From Ruminococcaceae bacterium UBA6392 (lineage in GTDB: Bacteria; Bacillota; Clostridia; Oscillospirales; Acutalibacteraceae), in NCBI GenBank assembly GCA_002438685.1, contig DJQG01000113.1, positions 1 to 20,113 on the forward strand: a stretch of 20,113 nucleotides of DNA. Reading direction: 5' to 3'. The position numbers and the translations under genes are program-made. Below the pieces are notes generated by a model. It saw nothing but the letters and a program-made list of their open reading frames with translations. It was not told the DNA's origin and did no database searches. This document shows, piece by piece, positions 1 to 7,913 of this stretch (within the stretch, counting starts at the first letter, position 1; every line of letters begins with the position of its first letter).

Positions 1-55
1 CACAAAATTTGAAAGAGAGCCTGTTTTTTCAATTTTTTTATTATATTTCAACTTT

Positions 56-90
56 AAAACCCTAAAACTCTCTTGAGCTTTAGGGTTTTT
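56..90 (-). terminator. Bidirectional terminator downstream of the acyltransferase gene
   Basis: An 11-bp perfect stem pairs 56-66 (AAAACCCTAAA) with 79-89 (TTTAGGGTTTT). Inside it, CTC/GAG pairs across a TCTT loop. Both flanks are rich in T on the exit strand, so it could work both ways. It lies about 35 nt past the stop of the minus-strand acyltransferase. Bases 1-55 are AT-rich and hold nothing else I can identify. Confidence 0.7.
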
Positions 91-124
91 CTACAGACTG
101 AAGCCCCGCAGGTTTTGGCGGAGC

Positions 125-1177
125 TTAATGCAATTTATTTGCTTTCTTTTTATACGGTTTACCGAAAAGTACGCACAACGGAGTATTGTTTATAATCGGC
201 GGAAAAATGCTGACAACGGCGGTTATTATAACAAGTGCGACCAAAACCACGGCAATATATATCAAATACGAGTTGAGCGGGATTTTTCTTATAAAATGCA
301 TCAAGAAAGTCAGAACCGTCAGATGAAATCCGTAAAATATAAGGCTATTTTTCCCTATGTATCCGAACAGTTTGCTTTTTTCTATCCATTTGCACAGGCA
401 AAGAATTGCCAGCGACATCGCACTACCTGCAAGAAAATACAGCGGCAAAGAGCCATAATCCGCCTTATACATATTCACATATCGCAAGCCGGGTGTTATC
501 TTCAGGTTTACAATGGTTAGAGACAGTCCAACGACAAGATATACAGGAAAAAGCCATTTAAAGAGAACTTTTTCTTCCAGCCCGTGCACGGCGAACCCGA
601 CGGCATAGAAAACCATAGCAAAAGGCACGATATCAATCGACCACGGGAGATAGAGAAAACCGTATCTGCGCAGAAGAAAAGCTGATAGCGCAGATATTGC
701 TATGACAACGGAAATGAGTATATAGTTCCTTTTGCGCAGTAAGAAATAGGCCGCTATTTCCGTAAGAAAAAGCACCGCCATGAACCACAACATATTATAG
801 TGCCTTTGAACCACTATCAATTTAAATTCCTGAAAAACGGTGTAATAAAGCGGAGTTTTAAAAATATATATCCTAATCGCAGAAACCGCCAGGCAAATAA
901 CCGCAAATGTGGCATAGGGAATCAGAATCGACTTTGTCTTCTTTAAAAGATATTTTCCAAATCCAACACCTTCACTCTTATGAAAAAAGCCCGATATCAC
1001 GAAAAAAAGCGGAATGCTGAACGAATATACAATCGGAAGCAGCAGGGTTTCACACCCCATATCCGAATTTATATGTTCAAGACAGTGTCCGAGTATAACA
1101 CTGAACATCGCGACTCCCTTTGCGCAGTCGACCCATTTCAGTCTGGGTTTTGCCTGAATAGTATTATTTTCCTGCAC
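125..1177 (-). CDS. Acyltransferase-3 family membrane protein (OafA/YrhL-like)
   Basis: This 350-residue protein is a multi-pass membrane acyltransferase of the acyltransferase-3 family. The family typically O-acetylates or O-succinylates surface polysaccharides, peptidoglycan or exported small molecules. The family N-terminal signature is visible at residues 15-31 (WVDCAKGVAMFSVILGH). D17 and K20-G21 match the usual D..RG/KG pattern and H31 is the expected catalytic histidine. PLFFVISGFF around residue 56 matches the second family motif. About ten hydrophobic helices follow, and the C-terminus is short and basic. The start is GTG, with a GGGGG-containing weak ribosome site about 9 nt upstream on the minus strand. 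A TATACT -10-like box lies at 1214-1219, but I see no convincing -35. It appears monocistronic. The acceptor cannot be told from sequence. Confidence 0.85.
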   Translation of the reverse strand: MQENNTIQAKPRLKWVDCAKGVAMFSVILGHCLEHINSDMGCETLLLPIVYSFSIPLFFVISGFFHKSEGVGFGKYLLKKTKSILIPYATFAVICLAVSAIRIYIFKTPLYYTVFQEFKLIVVQRHYNMLWFMAVLFLTEIAAYFLLRKRNYILISVVIAISALSAFLLRRYGFLYLPWSIDIVPFAMVFYAVGFAVHGLEEKVLFKWLFPVYLVVGLSLTIVNLKITPGLRYVNMYKADYGSLPLYFLAGSAMSLAILCLCKWIEKSKLFGYIGKNSLIFYGFHLTVLTFLMHFIRKIPLNSYLIYIAVVLVALVIITAVVSIFPPIINNTPLCVLFGKPYKKKANKLH

Positions 1178-1261
1178 TCTTATCAGCCCCCACGAGTTAA
1201 TTTTGTTTACATCAGTATATCATGTTGAAAGGCAAAAATAAAGAGTTTATTTATTTCAAAA

Positions 1262-1297
1262 AACAATCCCCCGCATGGTCTGAACCATACAGGGGGA
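1262..1297 (-). terminator. Terminator of the MFS transporter gene
   Basis: The left arm 1267-1279 pairs with 1284-1297, with one mismatch and one bulged base, around a CTGA loop. On the minus strand the stem is followed by TTGTTTTTT. It sits about 15 nt beyond the stop of the transporter gene, so it is a standard intrinsic terminator. Confidence 0.85.
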
Positions 1298-1311
1298 AAA
1301 TCGGCTTTTTA

Positions 1312-2844
1312 TCAGTCCTCGTTCTCTTCCTTGATCTTTTCGACTATCTCGTCGGGGATCGCTTCGCCGTGGCGGACGACGAGGATGCAGAGGGTCGAGA
1401 GAATGAAGGCTATCGGGCAATAGTAGAACAGGGACATATAGGTGCCAGTAAGCATACGGACGATACCATAGATTATCGGGGTAGCTATCTGCGCGGAGAA
1501 GGTTGCGGTGTAATAATAGCCGGTGAATGTGCCGACCTTGTCGATACCGCCTATTTCAAGCACGAGAGGCAGGGTGTTGACGGTGATGAACATATTCGCG
1601 GCACCACCGACAACGAGAGCTATCCAGATAAGAGCACCGCTGAGGGCGTTGATGTGGAGTATCTCGGTCAGGAGATATACGCCGAACGCAACGATGAATA
1701 TGATAAGTCCGCCGAGGATGGTCTTTTTGCGACCGAACTTCTTGCCGAGCCAGCCTGCCGGGATAGCGGCGATTGCGGAAGCGGCGGCAAATGCGGTGGT
1801 CATGATGGTTGCCTGAGCGGCGGTCTTATGAAGAATCTCATCGGCAAACAGCGCGAAGAAGGTCGAAATTGCGTTCGTGCCGCAGAAGAGGAAGAACAGA
1901 CCCATAAGCATGAAGACAAGGCTCCTTCTCTCGCCGGAGGTGAGCTTTTCTTTCTTTCTCTCTTCCTTTTCAGCCTTTGCAGCCTCTTTTTCGGCCTTGC
2001 GTCTTGCCTCTGCGTCGGCTGCCTGGTTCATCTCGCCCTGAACCTTAATGCGACTGTCGGGTTCCTTAACGAAGAAGAGTATGACGAGCATACCGATTAT
2101 CATAACGACTGCGCCTAGCAGGAAAACATAGGGGAAAGTGTTGAGCTCGTTGAACTCAGCAGACTTCGAGGAGATTCCGGTGGATGCGCAGTAGATAGCG
2201 GTAACGATAGTTCCGGCGAAAAGACCGAGCGCGCCGCCGATGCCGCCCATGAGGTTGATTATAGCGTTGCCCTCGGAACGGATGTCACTGGGAGTCAGGT
2301 CGGGCATGAGCGCGACGACGGGAGCTCTCCAGAGCGACATGACGAAAACGAAGAGAATGACGAAGAGCATCGTCAGCGGAAGCGAACCGACTTTTATCGC
2401 GACTATCGGGATTATCGCAAAGAGGATAGCCGAGATAGGTGCGCCGAAGATAACATACGGACGGCGCTTGCCGAAACGGGAATGGGTGTTGTCGGAAAGC
2501 TTGCCGAAGGTCGGCTGGAAGATGACGCCGAAAATGTTATCGAACGTCATGATAATACCGATGAACAGCGGGACGAGCGTTATGCCGCCGGCGGCGGTTG
2601 TAACATCCTCGCCGTTTGCCGCGGCGAACTCGGCGAGAGCCGGGAACGCGGCGTTGAGCTTTGCCGACCACGAGGTTATCGTGGCGCTGTTATTGAGCAG
2701 GTGGTTGAGTATCTTTGTTATGTAGGGATCGTAGATCGCCCATGCGATGGACGACGCAAGGAAACCGAATCCCGTGAGGATCGTGTGCGGATAGTGCAGC
2801 TTGCCGTTGGGCTTAGCACAGAAATACTGCTTCGCTTTTTCCAT
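1312..2844 (-). CDS. MFS transporter, GPH/SLC45-like (sugar:cation symporter type)
   Basis: This 510-residue, roughly 12-helix transporter of the inner membrane belongs to the major facilitator superfamily. The loop between helices 2 and 3, residues about 113-131 (FGKLSDNTHSRFGKRRPYV), matches the GPH/SLC45 signature D.(T)xSR.GkRRP. A second MFS loop motif, GWLGKKFGRKK, lies in the C-terminal half. Two soluble insertions stand out. One is a long polar loop at residues about 45-85. The other is a very charged Ala/Glu/Lys segment at about 275-305 in the central cytoplasmic loop, probably helical. The substrate is probably a glycoside or oligosaccharide, by family only. ATG is preceded by AAGGAGGTT at 2855-2863, and it has its own promoter and terminator. 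No sugar hydrolase or regulator is adjacent, so context does not refine the substrate. Confidence 0.85.
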   Translation of the reverse strand: MEKAKQYFCAKPNGKLHYPHTILTGFGFLASSIAWAIYDPYITKILNHLLNNSATITSWSAKLNAAFPALAEFAAANGEDVTTAAGGITLVPLFIGIIMTFDNIFGVIFQPTFGKLSDNTHSRFGKRRPYVIFGAPISAILFAIIPIVAIKVGSLPLTMLFVILFVFVMSLWRAPVVALMPDLTPSDIRSEGNAIINLMGGIGGALGLFAGTIVTAIYCASTGISSKSAEFNELNTFPYVFLLGAVVMIIGMLVILFFVKEPDSRIKVQGEMNQAADAEARRKAEKEAAKAEKEERKKEKLTSGERRSLVFMLMGLFFLFCGTNAISTFFALFADEILHKTAAQATIMTTAFAAASAIAAIPAGWLGKKFGRKKTILGGLIIFIVAFGVYLLTEILHINALSGALIWIALVVGGAANMFITVNTLPLVLEIGGIDKVGTFTGYYYTATFSAQIATPIIYGIVRMLTGTYMSLFYYCPIAFILSTLCILVVRHGEAIPDEIVEKIKEENED

Positions 2845-2868
2845 GTTTGGTTATAACCTCCTTAAATG

Positions 2869-2896
2869 CCGCGCGGCCGGTTTGTCATATGCGCGG
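2869..2896 (-). promoter_or_regulatory. GC-rich leader hairpin just before the MFS ribosome site
   Basis: On the minus strand CCGCGC (2896-2891) can pair with GCGCGG (2874-2869) across a 16-nt loop. It ends about 6 nt before the AAGGAGGTT ribosome site. It could affect translation or mRNA stability; no tail of T residues follows, so it is not a terminator. The function is inferred only. Confidence 0.35.
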
Positions 2897-2910
2897 TCTT
2901 AAACAGTGTA

Positions 2911-2938
2911 ATTGTAACATATCTGTTCTGATTTGCAA
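2911..2938 (-). promoter_or_regulatory. Sigma-A-like promoter of the MFS gene
   Basis: On the minus strand TTGCAA (2938-2933) is followed after 16 bp by TACAAT (2916-2911). The leader to the ATG would be about 60 nt. Recognised by consensus only. Confidence 0.55.
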
Positions 2939-2959
2939 ATAGTTTTTTAAACTTATTGC

Positions 2960-2977
2960 ATAAAAATATATTTTTAT
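2960..2977 (-). terminator. AT-only palindrome after sufB, possible weak terminator
   Basis: An 18-nt perfect A/T palindrome lies 8 nt beyond the sufB stop, in a T-rich context. No GC-rich hairpin is present, so the suf transcript either ends inefficiently here or runs on into the MFS leader. Confidence 0.3.
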
Positions 2978-2984
2978 CTGTTTT

Positions 2985-3914
2985 TTATTTCAGGAAACCG
3001 CTGACTATGACCTCCTCCGCCTCCTCTTCTGTCAGACCGAAGGTCATGAGCTTCAAGAGCTGGTCGTTGTTTATGCGCCCGATAGCCGCCTCGTGGACTA
3101 TCTGCGCGTCGGCGTCGTTGGCGGTTATCTCCGGGATAGAGCGTATCTTCGCCTTGTCCATGATTATCGAGTCGCACTGGACATGGGCGCGGCACTCCGT
3201 GTTGCCGACCGCTCTGGGATAGAACACCTGCTCGGAGTGATCCCTTGCGACGGAGCGGGAAACTATCTGCGCGCTCGAATTTTTGCCGTTTAAGTTCACG
3301 GTCATATTCGAACGGGCTTTCTGACTGCCGTGAGTAAGCAGACGCTCGGTGATGACTATCTTGGCGTTCGCGTCAAGAGCCGCCTCAGTCTCGCGCAGAG
3401 TCGAGTCGACGCCCGCGAGCTGGATCATCTCCATCTCGCAGTAAGAGCCCTCTTCCATGGTTACCTCAGTCACGGGGTTGAGTATTCTCTCGCCCGTGCC
3501 CTCGCCCTCGCCGTAGTGTTTCTCGACATATTTTACTTTTGCGTTTTTGCCGATGAAGAAGCGGTGGATGCCGTCGTGCTCGGTTTTTTCGCCGCCGCAG
3601 TTGTGTATGCCGCAGCCCGCGACTATCAGCACATCCGCACCCTCGCCGACATAGAAATCATTATATACCTTGTCGTTTATTCCGGTCTCGGTGATGATAA
3701 CGGGGATATGCACTTCCTCGCCCTTTGTGAACGGCTTTATATATATGTCTATGCCTGGGTTTCCCTTTTGGGGCTCTATTGTTATATTCTCGCTCGACTG
3801 TCTCGCGATGCCCCGGCCGTTCTTTCTGATATTGAACGCACCCGTCGGGATTGAATCCATGTCCGCTATCGTGTGCAGCAGCGACATATCGACTTTTTTG
3901 AGCAGATCCGGCAT
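2985..3914 (-). CDS. sufB: SufB/SufD-type Fe-S cluster scaffold of a two-gene SUF (SMS-like) system
   Basis: This 309-residue protein is a short SufBD-family scaffold on which iron-sulfur clusters are built together with the SufC ATPase. The family core is clear: AGCGIHNCGG at 99-108, GIHRFFIGKNAKVKYVEKHY at 115-134, and the C-terminal half C241-x5-C247-DSIIMDKA. HEAAIGRI at 274-281 and GLTEEEAEEVIVSGFL close the protein. By eye, C247, H274 and E275 align with the E. coli SufB residues C405, H433 and E434 needed for cluster assembly, so I call it SufB-like rather than SufD-like. I chose the ATG at 3914, one base after the sufC stop, with AAAGGA upstream. The frame stays open another 14 codons, but that would run it back into sufC. 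E. coli SufB is about 495 residues; the missing N-terminal region is typical of minimal two-gene SUF loci. Confidence 0.88.
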   Translation of the reverse strand: MPDLLKKVDMSLLHTIADMDSIPTGAFNIRKNGRGIARQSSENITIEPQKGNPGIDIYIKPFTKGEEVHIPVIITETGINDKVYNDFYVGEGADVLIVAGCGIHNCGGEKTEHDGIHRFFIGKNAKVKYVEKHYGEGEGTGERILNPVTEVTMEEGSYCEMEMIQLAGVDSTLRETEAALDANAKIVITERLLTHGSQKARSNMTVNLNGKNSSAQIVSRSVARDHSEQVFYPRAVGNTECRAHVQCDSIIMDKAKIRSIPEITANDADAQIVHEAAIGRINNDQLLKLMTFGLTEEEAEEVIVSGFLK

Positions 3915-3915
3915 A

Positions 3916-4647
3916 TCATTCACCGTCCTTTCTGTTGAAGTCACAGCTCTCGTCAAGCTCGCCGAGCAGCTGCGGGAGAATCTCTTCCTTTGTGCCGCGC
4001 GTGCGGATCTTGCCTTTTTCGACGACTATCATCTCGTCGGCGAGCTGCATTATGCGCTCCTGATGCGAAATTACTATCACTGTTTCATATCTGTTCTTGC
4101 ACATCGAGCGGAAGCTCTCAACGAGCATTGCGAAGCTCCACAGGTCGATTCCCGCCTCCGGCTCGTCGAATATCGCAAGGTCAACATCTCTCGCCATGAG
4201 CGTGGCTATCTCAACGCGCTTGACCTCGCCGCCCGAGAGAGACGCGTCAACCTCGCGGTTGAGATATTCACGCGAGCAGAGTCCGACGCTCGTCAGATAC
4301 GCGCAGCAGGCGTCCTCGGGCAGCTCGCTGCCGTGGGCGAGGCTCAGAAGCCTGCGCACCGTGAGCCCTTTAAAACGCGGCGGCTGCTGAAAAGCGTAGC
4401 CGATGCCGAGCTTCGCACGCTCGGTGATGCTCATGTGAGTTATATCCGTTCCGTTATAGATTATCTGTCCCTCTGTCGGCTGCTCGATGCCCATTATAAG
4501 CTTTGCGAGCGTGGATTTTCCGCCGCCGTTCGGTCCTGTTATGACAACGAACTTGCCGTCGTCAAATGTGAGGCTGATATCGTCGATTATCTCAAGCTCA
4601 TCGTCCGCACTGCCGACCGAGAAGGAGACATTTTTCAGTTCAAGCAT
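3916..4647 (-). CDS. sufC: SufC, ABC-type ATPase of Fe-S cluster assembly
   Basis: This 243-residue soluble ATPase drives conformational change of the SufB-type scaffold. All ABC motifs are present: Walker A GPNGGGKST (38-46), Q-loop at QQ (87-88), signature LSGGEVKR (137-144), Walker B LAIFDEPEAGID (157-168) and the H-loop histidine in ISHQ (H195). SGGE[VK]KRVEI is the SufC-specific form of the signature region. The length is normal for SufC, about 250. The ribosome site AAAGGAAG precedes the ATG at 4647, and a near-consensus promoter lies about 40 nt upstream. It is the first gene of a two-gene operon with sufB, spaced by one base. No sufS, sufU or sufR lies in the window. Confidence 0.93.
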   Translation of the reverse strand: MLELKNVSFSVGSADDELEIIDDISLTFDDGKFVVITGPNGGGKSTLAKLIMGIEQPTEGQIIYNGTDITHMSITERAKLGIGYAFQQPPRFKGLTVRRLLSLAHGSELPEDACCAYLTSVGLCSREYLNREVDASLSGGEVKRVEIATLMARDVDLAIFDEPEAGIDLWSFAMLVESFRSMCKNRYETVIVISHQERIMQLADEMIVVEKGKIRTRGTKEEILPQLLGELDESCDFNRKDGE

Positions 4648-4682
4648 ATCCTGCTTCCTTTCGCTTATTTATATGCAGGTTG

Positions 4683-4711
4683 ATTATACAGATTTTTTAT
4701 TGATATGACAA
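4683..4711 (-). promoter_or_regulatory. Sigma-A-like promoter of the sufCB operon
   Basis: On the minus strand TTGTCA (4711-4706) and TATAAT (4688-4683) are separated by exactly 17 bp. The -10 is a perfect match. It points at sufC, leaving a short leader of about 30 nt. No obvious regulator operator is seen. Confidence 0.75.
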
Positions 4712-4803
4712 GATATTTTGCGCCGATATTTGCATATGATGCGCCGCTATTTTAGGCTTTGGCGGTATTTTATGAGTTTTTTGTAAACAAAGTCTGATTT
4801 TAT

Positions 4804-4832
4804 TTGAATTTTTATAAGAAAGCTGATAGAAT
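4804..4832 (+). promoter_or_regulatory. Sigma-A-like promoter of the zinc-ribbon/TPR operon
   Basis: TTGAAT (4804-4809), a 17-bp spacer and TAGAAT (4827-4832). It is divergent from the suf promoter about 95 bp away and places the start of transcription just before the AAGGAGG ribosome site at 4854-4860. Confidence 0.6.
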
Positions 4833-4867
4833 GAAGAGGTAATGCTACCGGACAAGGAGGTATCGGT

Positions 4868-6298
4868 TTGTCAGATAAAGAAAACCTGCAGCCGCTCGAA
4901 GAAAACGAGGCTGCCGAAAAGGAAGAAGAAAACTTTGAGTATGACAGAACGCTTTGCAGCCTTTGCCAGAAGAAGGCGCGCGAAGAGGGCAGCTATTACT
5001 GCGAGGACTGCCGTACCAAGATGATGAAAACGAAGATAAAGGGCGGCTCCGTGTTTGCCGCGGTGCTCTGCGTGATAGTTTCGCTGTTCGCGCTGATGCT
5101 CCTGGGCGCAAACGCCACGCAGATGGTCGGTCTGCTTGAGGCGGACTCCCTCTTGAACCAGGGCTATGTCAACGCCGCGCTCAACAAGGTGTCCCAGGCG
5201 AGCGAAGCAAACTCCTCTCTCAACGACAGCGACTTTATCTCGAATCTGTCGAAGACCCTCGGCAATCAGACGATATTCACCCTCGGTTACGGCGAGACCG
5301 CGATGACCGCGAAGATCTATGCAAAGGGCTACACCGAGATAGACGCGGGCGGATATGTTGTAAATAATCTCGGCGAGGACGCTGTTAAGTCCGACCTGAG
5401 ACTGCTCGGTCTGCGCAAGTATGTCAAGGCCTATAACGGCTACAACACCACTCAAGAGAAGGCATATTCGATTCTCCAGAACTATGTCAACGCCGATGCG
5501 AAGGATATACCCTATGACGATCTTATCAAGAAGCTTGACGCTCTCAAGGGTCAGGACGGAATTGAGGATCAGTATATCGAATACTACAAATGCTATGTCG
5601 CGATGATGGCGGACAAGAGCATCGACACCCAGCTCGAGTTCCTTCTGAAGATGGAAAAGGAATATCCCGCAGGTCTCATGATCTACGGTCCGACAATTGC
5701 GGATTACTACTACCGCTCGGGCGACTATGCGAAGTCCGTTGAATATGCCGACAAGATGATAGCGAAAAACCGCAACTACTCCTCGGCTTATGAACAGAAG
5801 GTAATGGCTCTGCTCGCTCAGGGCGACGCCGACGGCGCCGAGAAGGTCTGCGACCTGCTCGACACTGCCGAAAATGCGGCGGGAGTTGCAAGCGGCGATT
5901 ACACATCGTACAGTCTGCGCGCCAACCTCTATTGGTACACCGGCAAATACGACGCGGCGATAAAGATATGCGAAGAGGGCATCGAGGCATCCGGCGGCGA
6001 TTCCGATATCTACCGCAACGAGGCTATCGCATATATGCTCAAGGGCGACTACAAGAAGGCTAACGAGTGCGGAAAGAACGCATATCAGTTCTCCATGAAC
6101 TACGGCGACCTGACGCTCGATATAATCAACACCGCGGCTCTTGCAGCGGGACTTGCAAAGGACGATGATACCTACAAGACGCTTGAGGATTATCTCAAGA
6201 CCTACAACTACGAGATAAGCACGGTCGTCACGGACTGCCTTGCAGGCAAAAAGACCGTCAAACAGGTCTTCATCACTGACGGAGGTGTCATCTCATGA
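4868..6298 (+). CDS. Membrane-anchored zinc-ribbon plus TPR-repeat protein of unknown function
   Basis: This 476-residue protein has three visible parts. The N-terminus is acidic and contains a treble-cysteine zinc-ribbon-like pair C30-x2-C33 and C45-x2-C48 (CSLC...CEDC). One transmembrane helix follows at about 59-80. A long, likely extracytoplasmic part (from about 90) is built of helix pairs with TPR character, e.g. DYYYRSGDYAKSVEYADKMI, ANLYWYTGKYDAAIKICEEG and IAYMLKGDYKKANECGKNAY. The start is TTG; it is chosen because a perfect AAGGAGG lies 7 nt upstream and because the zinc ribbon begins shortly after. The stop overlaps the next ATG (ATGA), so the two proteins are probably made together. 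TPR modules bind other proteins; a scaffold or sensor role at the membrane is inference. Confidence 0.8.
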   Translation: MSDKENLQPLEENEAAEKEEENFEYDRTLCSLCQKKAREEGSYYCEDCRTKMMKTKIKGGSVFAAVLCVIVSLFALMLLGANATQMVGLLEADSLLNQGYVNAALNKVSQASEANSSLNDSDFISNLSKTLGNQTIFTLGYGETAMTAKIYAKGYTEIDAGGYVVNNLGEDAVKSDLRLLGLRKYVKAYNGYNTTQEKAYSILQNYVNADAKDIPYDDLIKKLDALKGQDGIEDQYIEYYKCYVAMMADKSIDTQLEFLLKMEKEYPAGLMIYGPTIADYYYRSGDYAKSVEYADKMIAKNRNYSSAYEQKVMALLAQGDADGAEKVCDLLDTAENAAGVASGDYTSYSLRANLYWYTGKYDAAIKICEEGIEASGGDSDIYRNEAIAYMLKGDYKKANECGKNAYQFSMNYGDLTLDIINTAALAAGLAKDDDTYKTLEDYLKTYNYEISTVVTDCLAGKKTVKQVFITDGGVIS

Positions 6299-6843
6299 TT
6301 TCAACTGTTATCTATTTCATCGGCAAGGTGCTCACCTTCCCCGGCGCATATATAAAGGCTTTCTTTGAGCATCTTATCGCAAGAGCGTTCAGTATCCCAG
6401 TTGAGGATACAAAGTATCTCAGATTCACCGACGGCTGCGGTCATGTCGAGCATGACGCTATCGGCAGCAAGGCGAAAAAATTCTTCTATTGCCTCCTGCC
6501 CGGTCTGTTCACCGCGATAATCGGCACGCCAATGCTCTATATGGGCTTTGCGGGTCTGTTCTTCTTAAAAGTCCCCGCCGATTCGAGCACGATTCTCATG
6601 TTCATTGTCTACTGCATCCTGTTCTATCTCGGCTTCTCGCTGTGCGCTAATCAGTATCCGCTCATGGAGGATGCAATCGGTCTGTGGCACGCACTCTACG
6701 GCAAAGACGGAGCGAACCTGTTTGTGAAGATCGTTCTCTTCATCCCGACCGTTCTTATTATAGCGGGCGCGTTCCTCGAGAGATATGCATTGAACATTCT
6801 TGTCATGGCGGGCACGGTTGCCTTCGCCGCACTGACAGCATAA
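6295..6843 (+). CDS. Four-helix membrane protein, probable M50-like family member with degenerate HExxH
   Basis: This 182-residue integral membrane protein has hydrophobic helices at about 65-90, 98-117, 142-160 and 166-181. Its landmarks are FPG at 15-17, a GHVEHD block at 49-54, LLPGL at 67-71 and an NQYPLMEDA segment at 119-127. From memory this order matches a family of M50-like membrane metalloproteases whose zinc motif, HExxH, follows FPG by three residues. Here the corresponding positions 21-25 read KAFFE, so both histidines and the catalytic glutamate position are lost. If the alignment holds, it is a pseudo-protease. The ATG is read from an overlap with the preceding stop and has GGAGGTG at 6281-6287. 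The pairing with a TPR membrane protein suggests a small membrane complex. The function is unknown. Confidence 0.72.
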   Translation: MISTVIYFIGKVLTFPGAYIKAFFEHLIARAFSIPVEDTKYLRFTDGCGHVEHDAIGSKAKKFFYCLLPGLFTAIIGTPMLYMGFAGLFFLKVPADSSTILMFIVYCILFYLGFSLCANQYPLMEDAIGLWHALYGKDGANLFVKIVLFIPTVLIIAGAFLERYALNILVMAGTVAFAALTA

Positions 6844-6858
6844 CAAAATAAATAAGCT

Positions 6859-6893
6859 GCCTCCGCACAGGTCACTCTCTGCGGGGGCGCTTT
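6859..6893 (+). terminator. Weak intrinsic terminator after the membrane-protein pair
   Basis: GCCTCCGCA (6859-6867) pairs with TGCGGGGGC (6880-6888), 9 bp with one G-T pair, followed by GCTTTG. The T tail is poor, and no promoter is seen before the next gene 20 nt later, so some read-through into the glycosyltransferase genes is likely. Confidence 0.45.
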
Positions 6894-6911
6894 GCAATCG
6901 GAGAAACTTTT

Positions 6912-7913
6912 ATGGAATATAATCTTTGCGTCATTTGCACGGGCGATTCGGGCGCTGCTGAAAACCTCGCCTATTCGCTCATAACCCGCGGCGGCGTGCG
7001 CCTTGTAATCTCGACAGAAAATGCGGATTCCGAAAAATTTCCAACGGCGGCGGAGAACAGCGGGATAGATTTTATGCCCTGTTCAATTGAGTCAATCAAT
7101 TCCGTCCTCGCTTCGCCCGATGCCCCGCTCGTCATGTTCGCAGATGCCGGAACCACTTTTGCGCCCGGATTTGTCGAGCTGCTCGAAGATAAGGCGGTCG
7201 TTTTCAATGCGGCGACTGAAGAAAAGAATGCACCGCGCAAGCTCTATCGCGACGGATTTTCTGCCCACGAGGCTTTCTCGCCCGCAGTCGGCGTGAATTT
7301 TGTCATGCGCTCGGAAGTTATAAACGAGCACAAAATAAAGCTTTTATCCGCAAACCCGGCGGGCTTCGCCGCGTTTGCCGCACAGTATACCGCATATGAT
7401 AGTTTCGAGCCTATACACGAGGTGCTCCTCTACAGTGCGAAGCCGATAGAGTGGAACGCAGAAAGTTTTAAAATCATAGCAAAGAGTGTTTCAACCAAAG
7501 GCGGGCTCTCCGCTCTGACTCTTCTGCTCTCGGCTTACTGCGGACTTGATAAAGCAGGAAAAGAAGCCGAGTTCGATGCGTTTTCCGCGACGGCAAAGCC
7601 GTTCTTTGAAAACGAGGCTTATAATGCATATGCCCTCGCGGCTTTCGGCATTGATTCCGCTATGTTAAAAGAGGGCTGCCGAGCCGGCGAGTTCGTCTCG
7701 GCTGGCACGAACGCCATGTACAAAGAAGTGACTCTGCCTATCCTCGCCGACGATGTCGTGCGCGATTTTTACGGCGGCAAGCTCAGCTTCGGCACGCTGC
7801 GCCGCTGCATCGCCGCGTGGCTCTATTTCAAGCTTTATCGAATGGGCGGAGCGGCGAAGAAGCTCGGCTGCAAAGTCTGCTCAAAACTCGCCGGGGGTGA
7901 CCTGAATGTCTGA
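6912..7913 (+). CDS. GT-A-like protein of the polysaccharide block lacking a DxD motif
   Basis: This 333-residue protein has the outline of a family-2 glycosyltransferase N-terminal domain. There is a first beta strand (NLCVICTG), a second strand ending RLVIST near residue 34, and APLVMFADAGTTFAPGFVEL at 71-90. That last segment lines up with the usual LFLDSDDxLxPGxxxxL. The acidic DxD that binds the sugar-nucleotide metal is replaced by A77-D78-A79, so only one Asp remains. The NxGxxxARN-type acceptor/nucleotide motif is also absent. The C-terminal half (about 180-333) is alanine-rich, mostly helical and unlike anything I recognise. GGAG lies 8 nt before the ATG. Its last 8 bases overlap the GT2-TagF gene, so the two are translationally linked. 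It may be an inactive partner or a diverged transferase. Confidence 0.65.
   Translation: MEYNLCVICTGDSGAAENLAYSLITRGGVRLVISTENADSEKFPTAAENSGIDFMPCSIESINSVLASPDAPLVMFADAGTTFAPGFVELLEDKAVVFNAATEEKNAPRKLYRDGFSAHEAFSPAVGVNFVMRSEVINEHKIKLLSANPAGFAAFAAQYTAYDSFEPIHEVLLYSAKPIEWNAESFKIIAKSVSTKGGLSALTLLLSAYCGLDKAGKEAEFDAFSATAKPFFENEAYNAYALAAFGIDSAMLKEGCRAGEFVSAGTNAMYKEVTLPILADDVVRDFYGGKLSFGTLRRCIAAWLYFKLYRMGGAAKKLGCKVCSKLAGGDLNV

Noticed and set aside
1222..2118. Long plus-strand frame opposite the MFS gene
   Set aside because: It is low-complexity in Asp, Glu and Gly as expected opposite a membrane protein, has no ribosome site, and the sense gene is certain.
2845..2984. MFS gene as part of the suf operon
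   Set aside because: A promoter-like TTGCAA/TACAAT pair lies between them and the functions are unrelated; read-through is possible but not needed.
3915..3956. Upstream extension of sufB overlapping sufC by 41 nt
   Set aside because: The ATG at 3914 follows the sufC stop by one base, has AAAGGA upstream and gives the expected SufB start.
3670..4683. Plus-strand frame of 337 codons opposite sufB and sufC
   Set aside because: It spans the complement of two well-identified genes and resembles no protein family.
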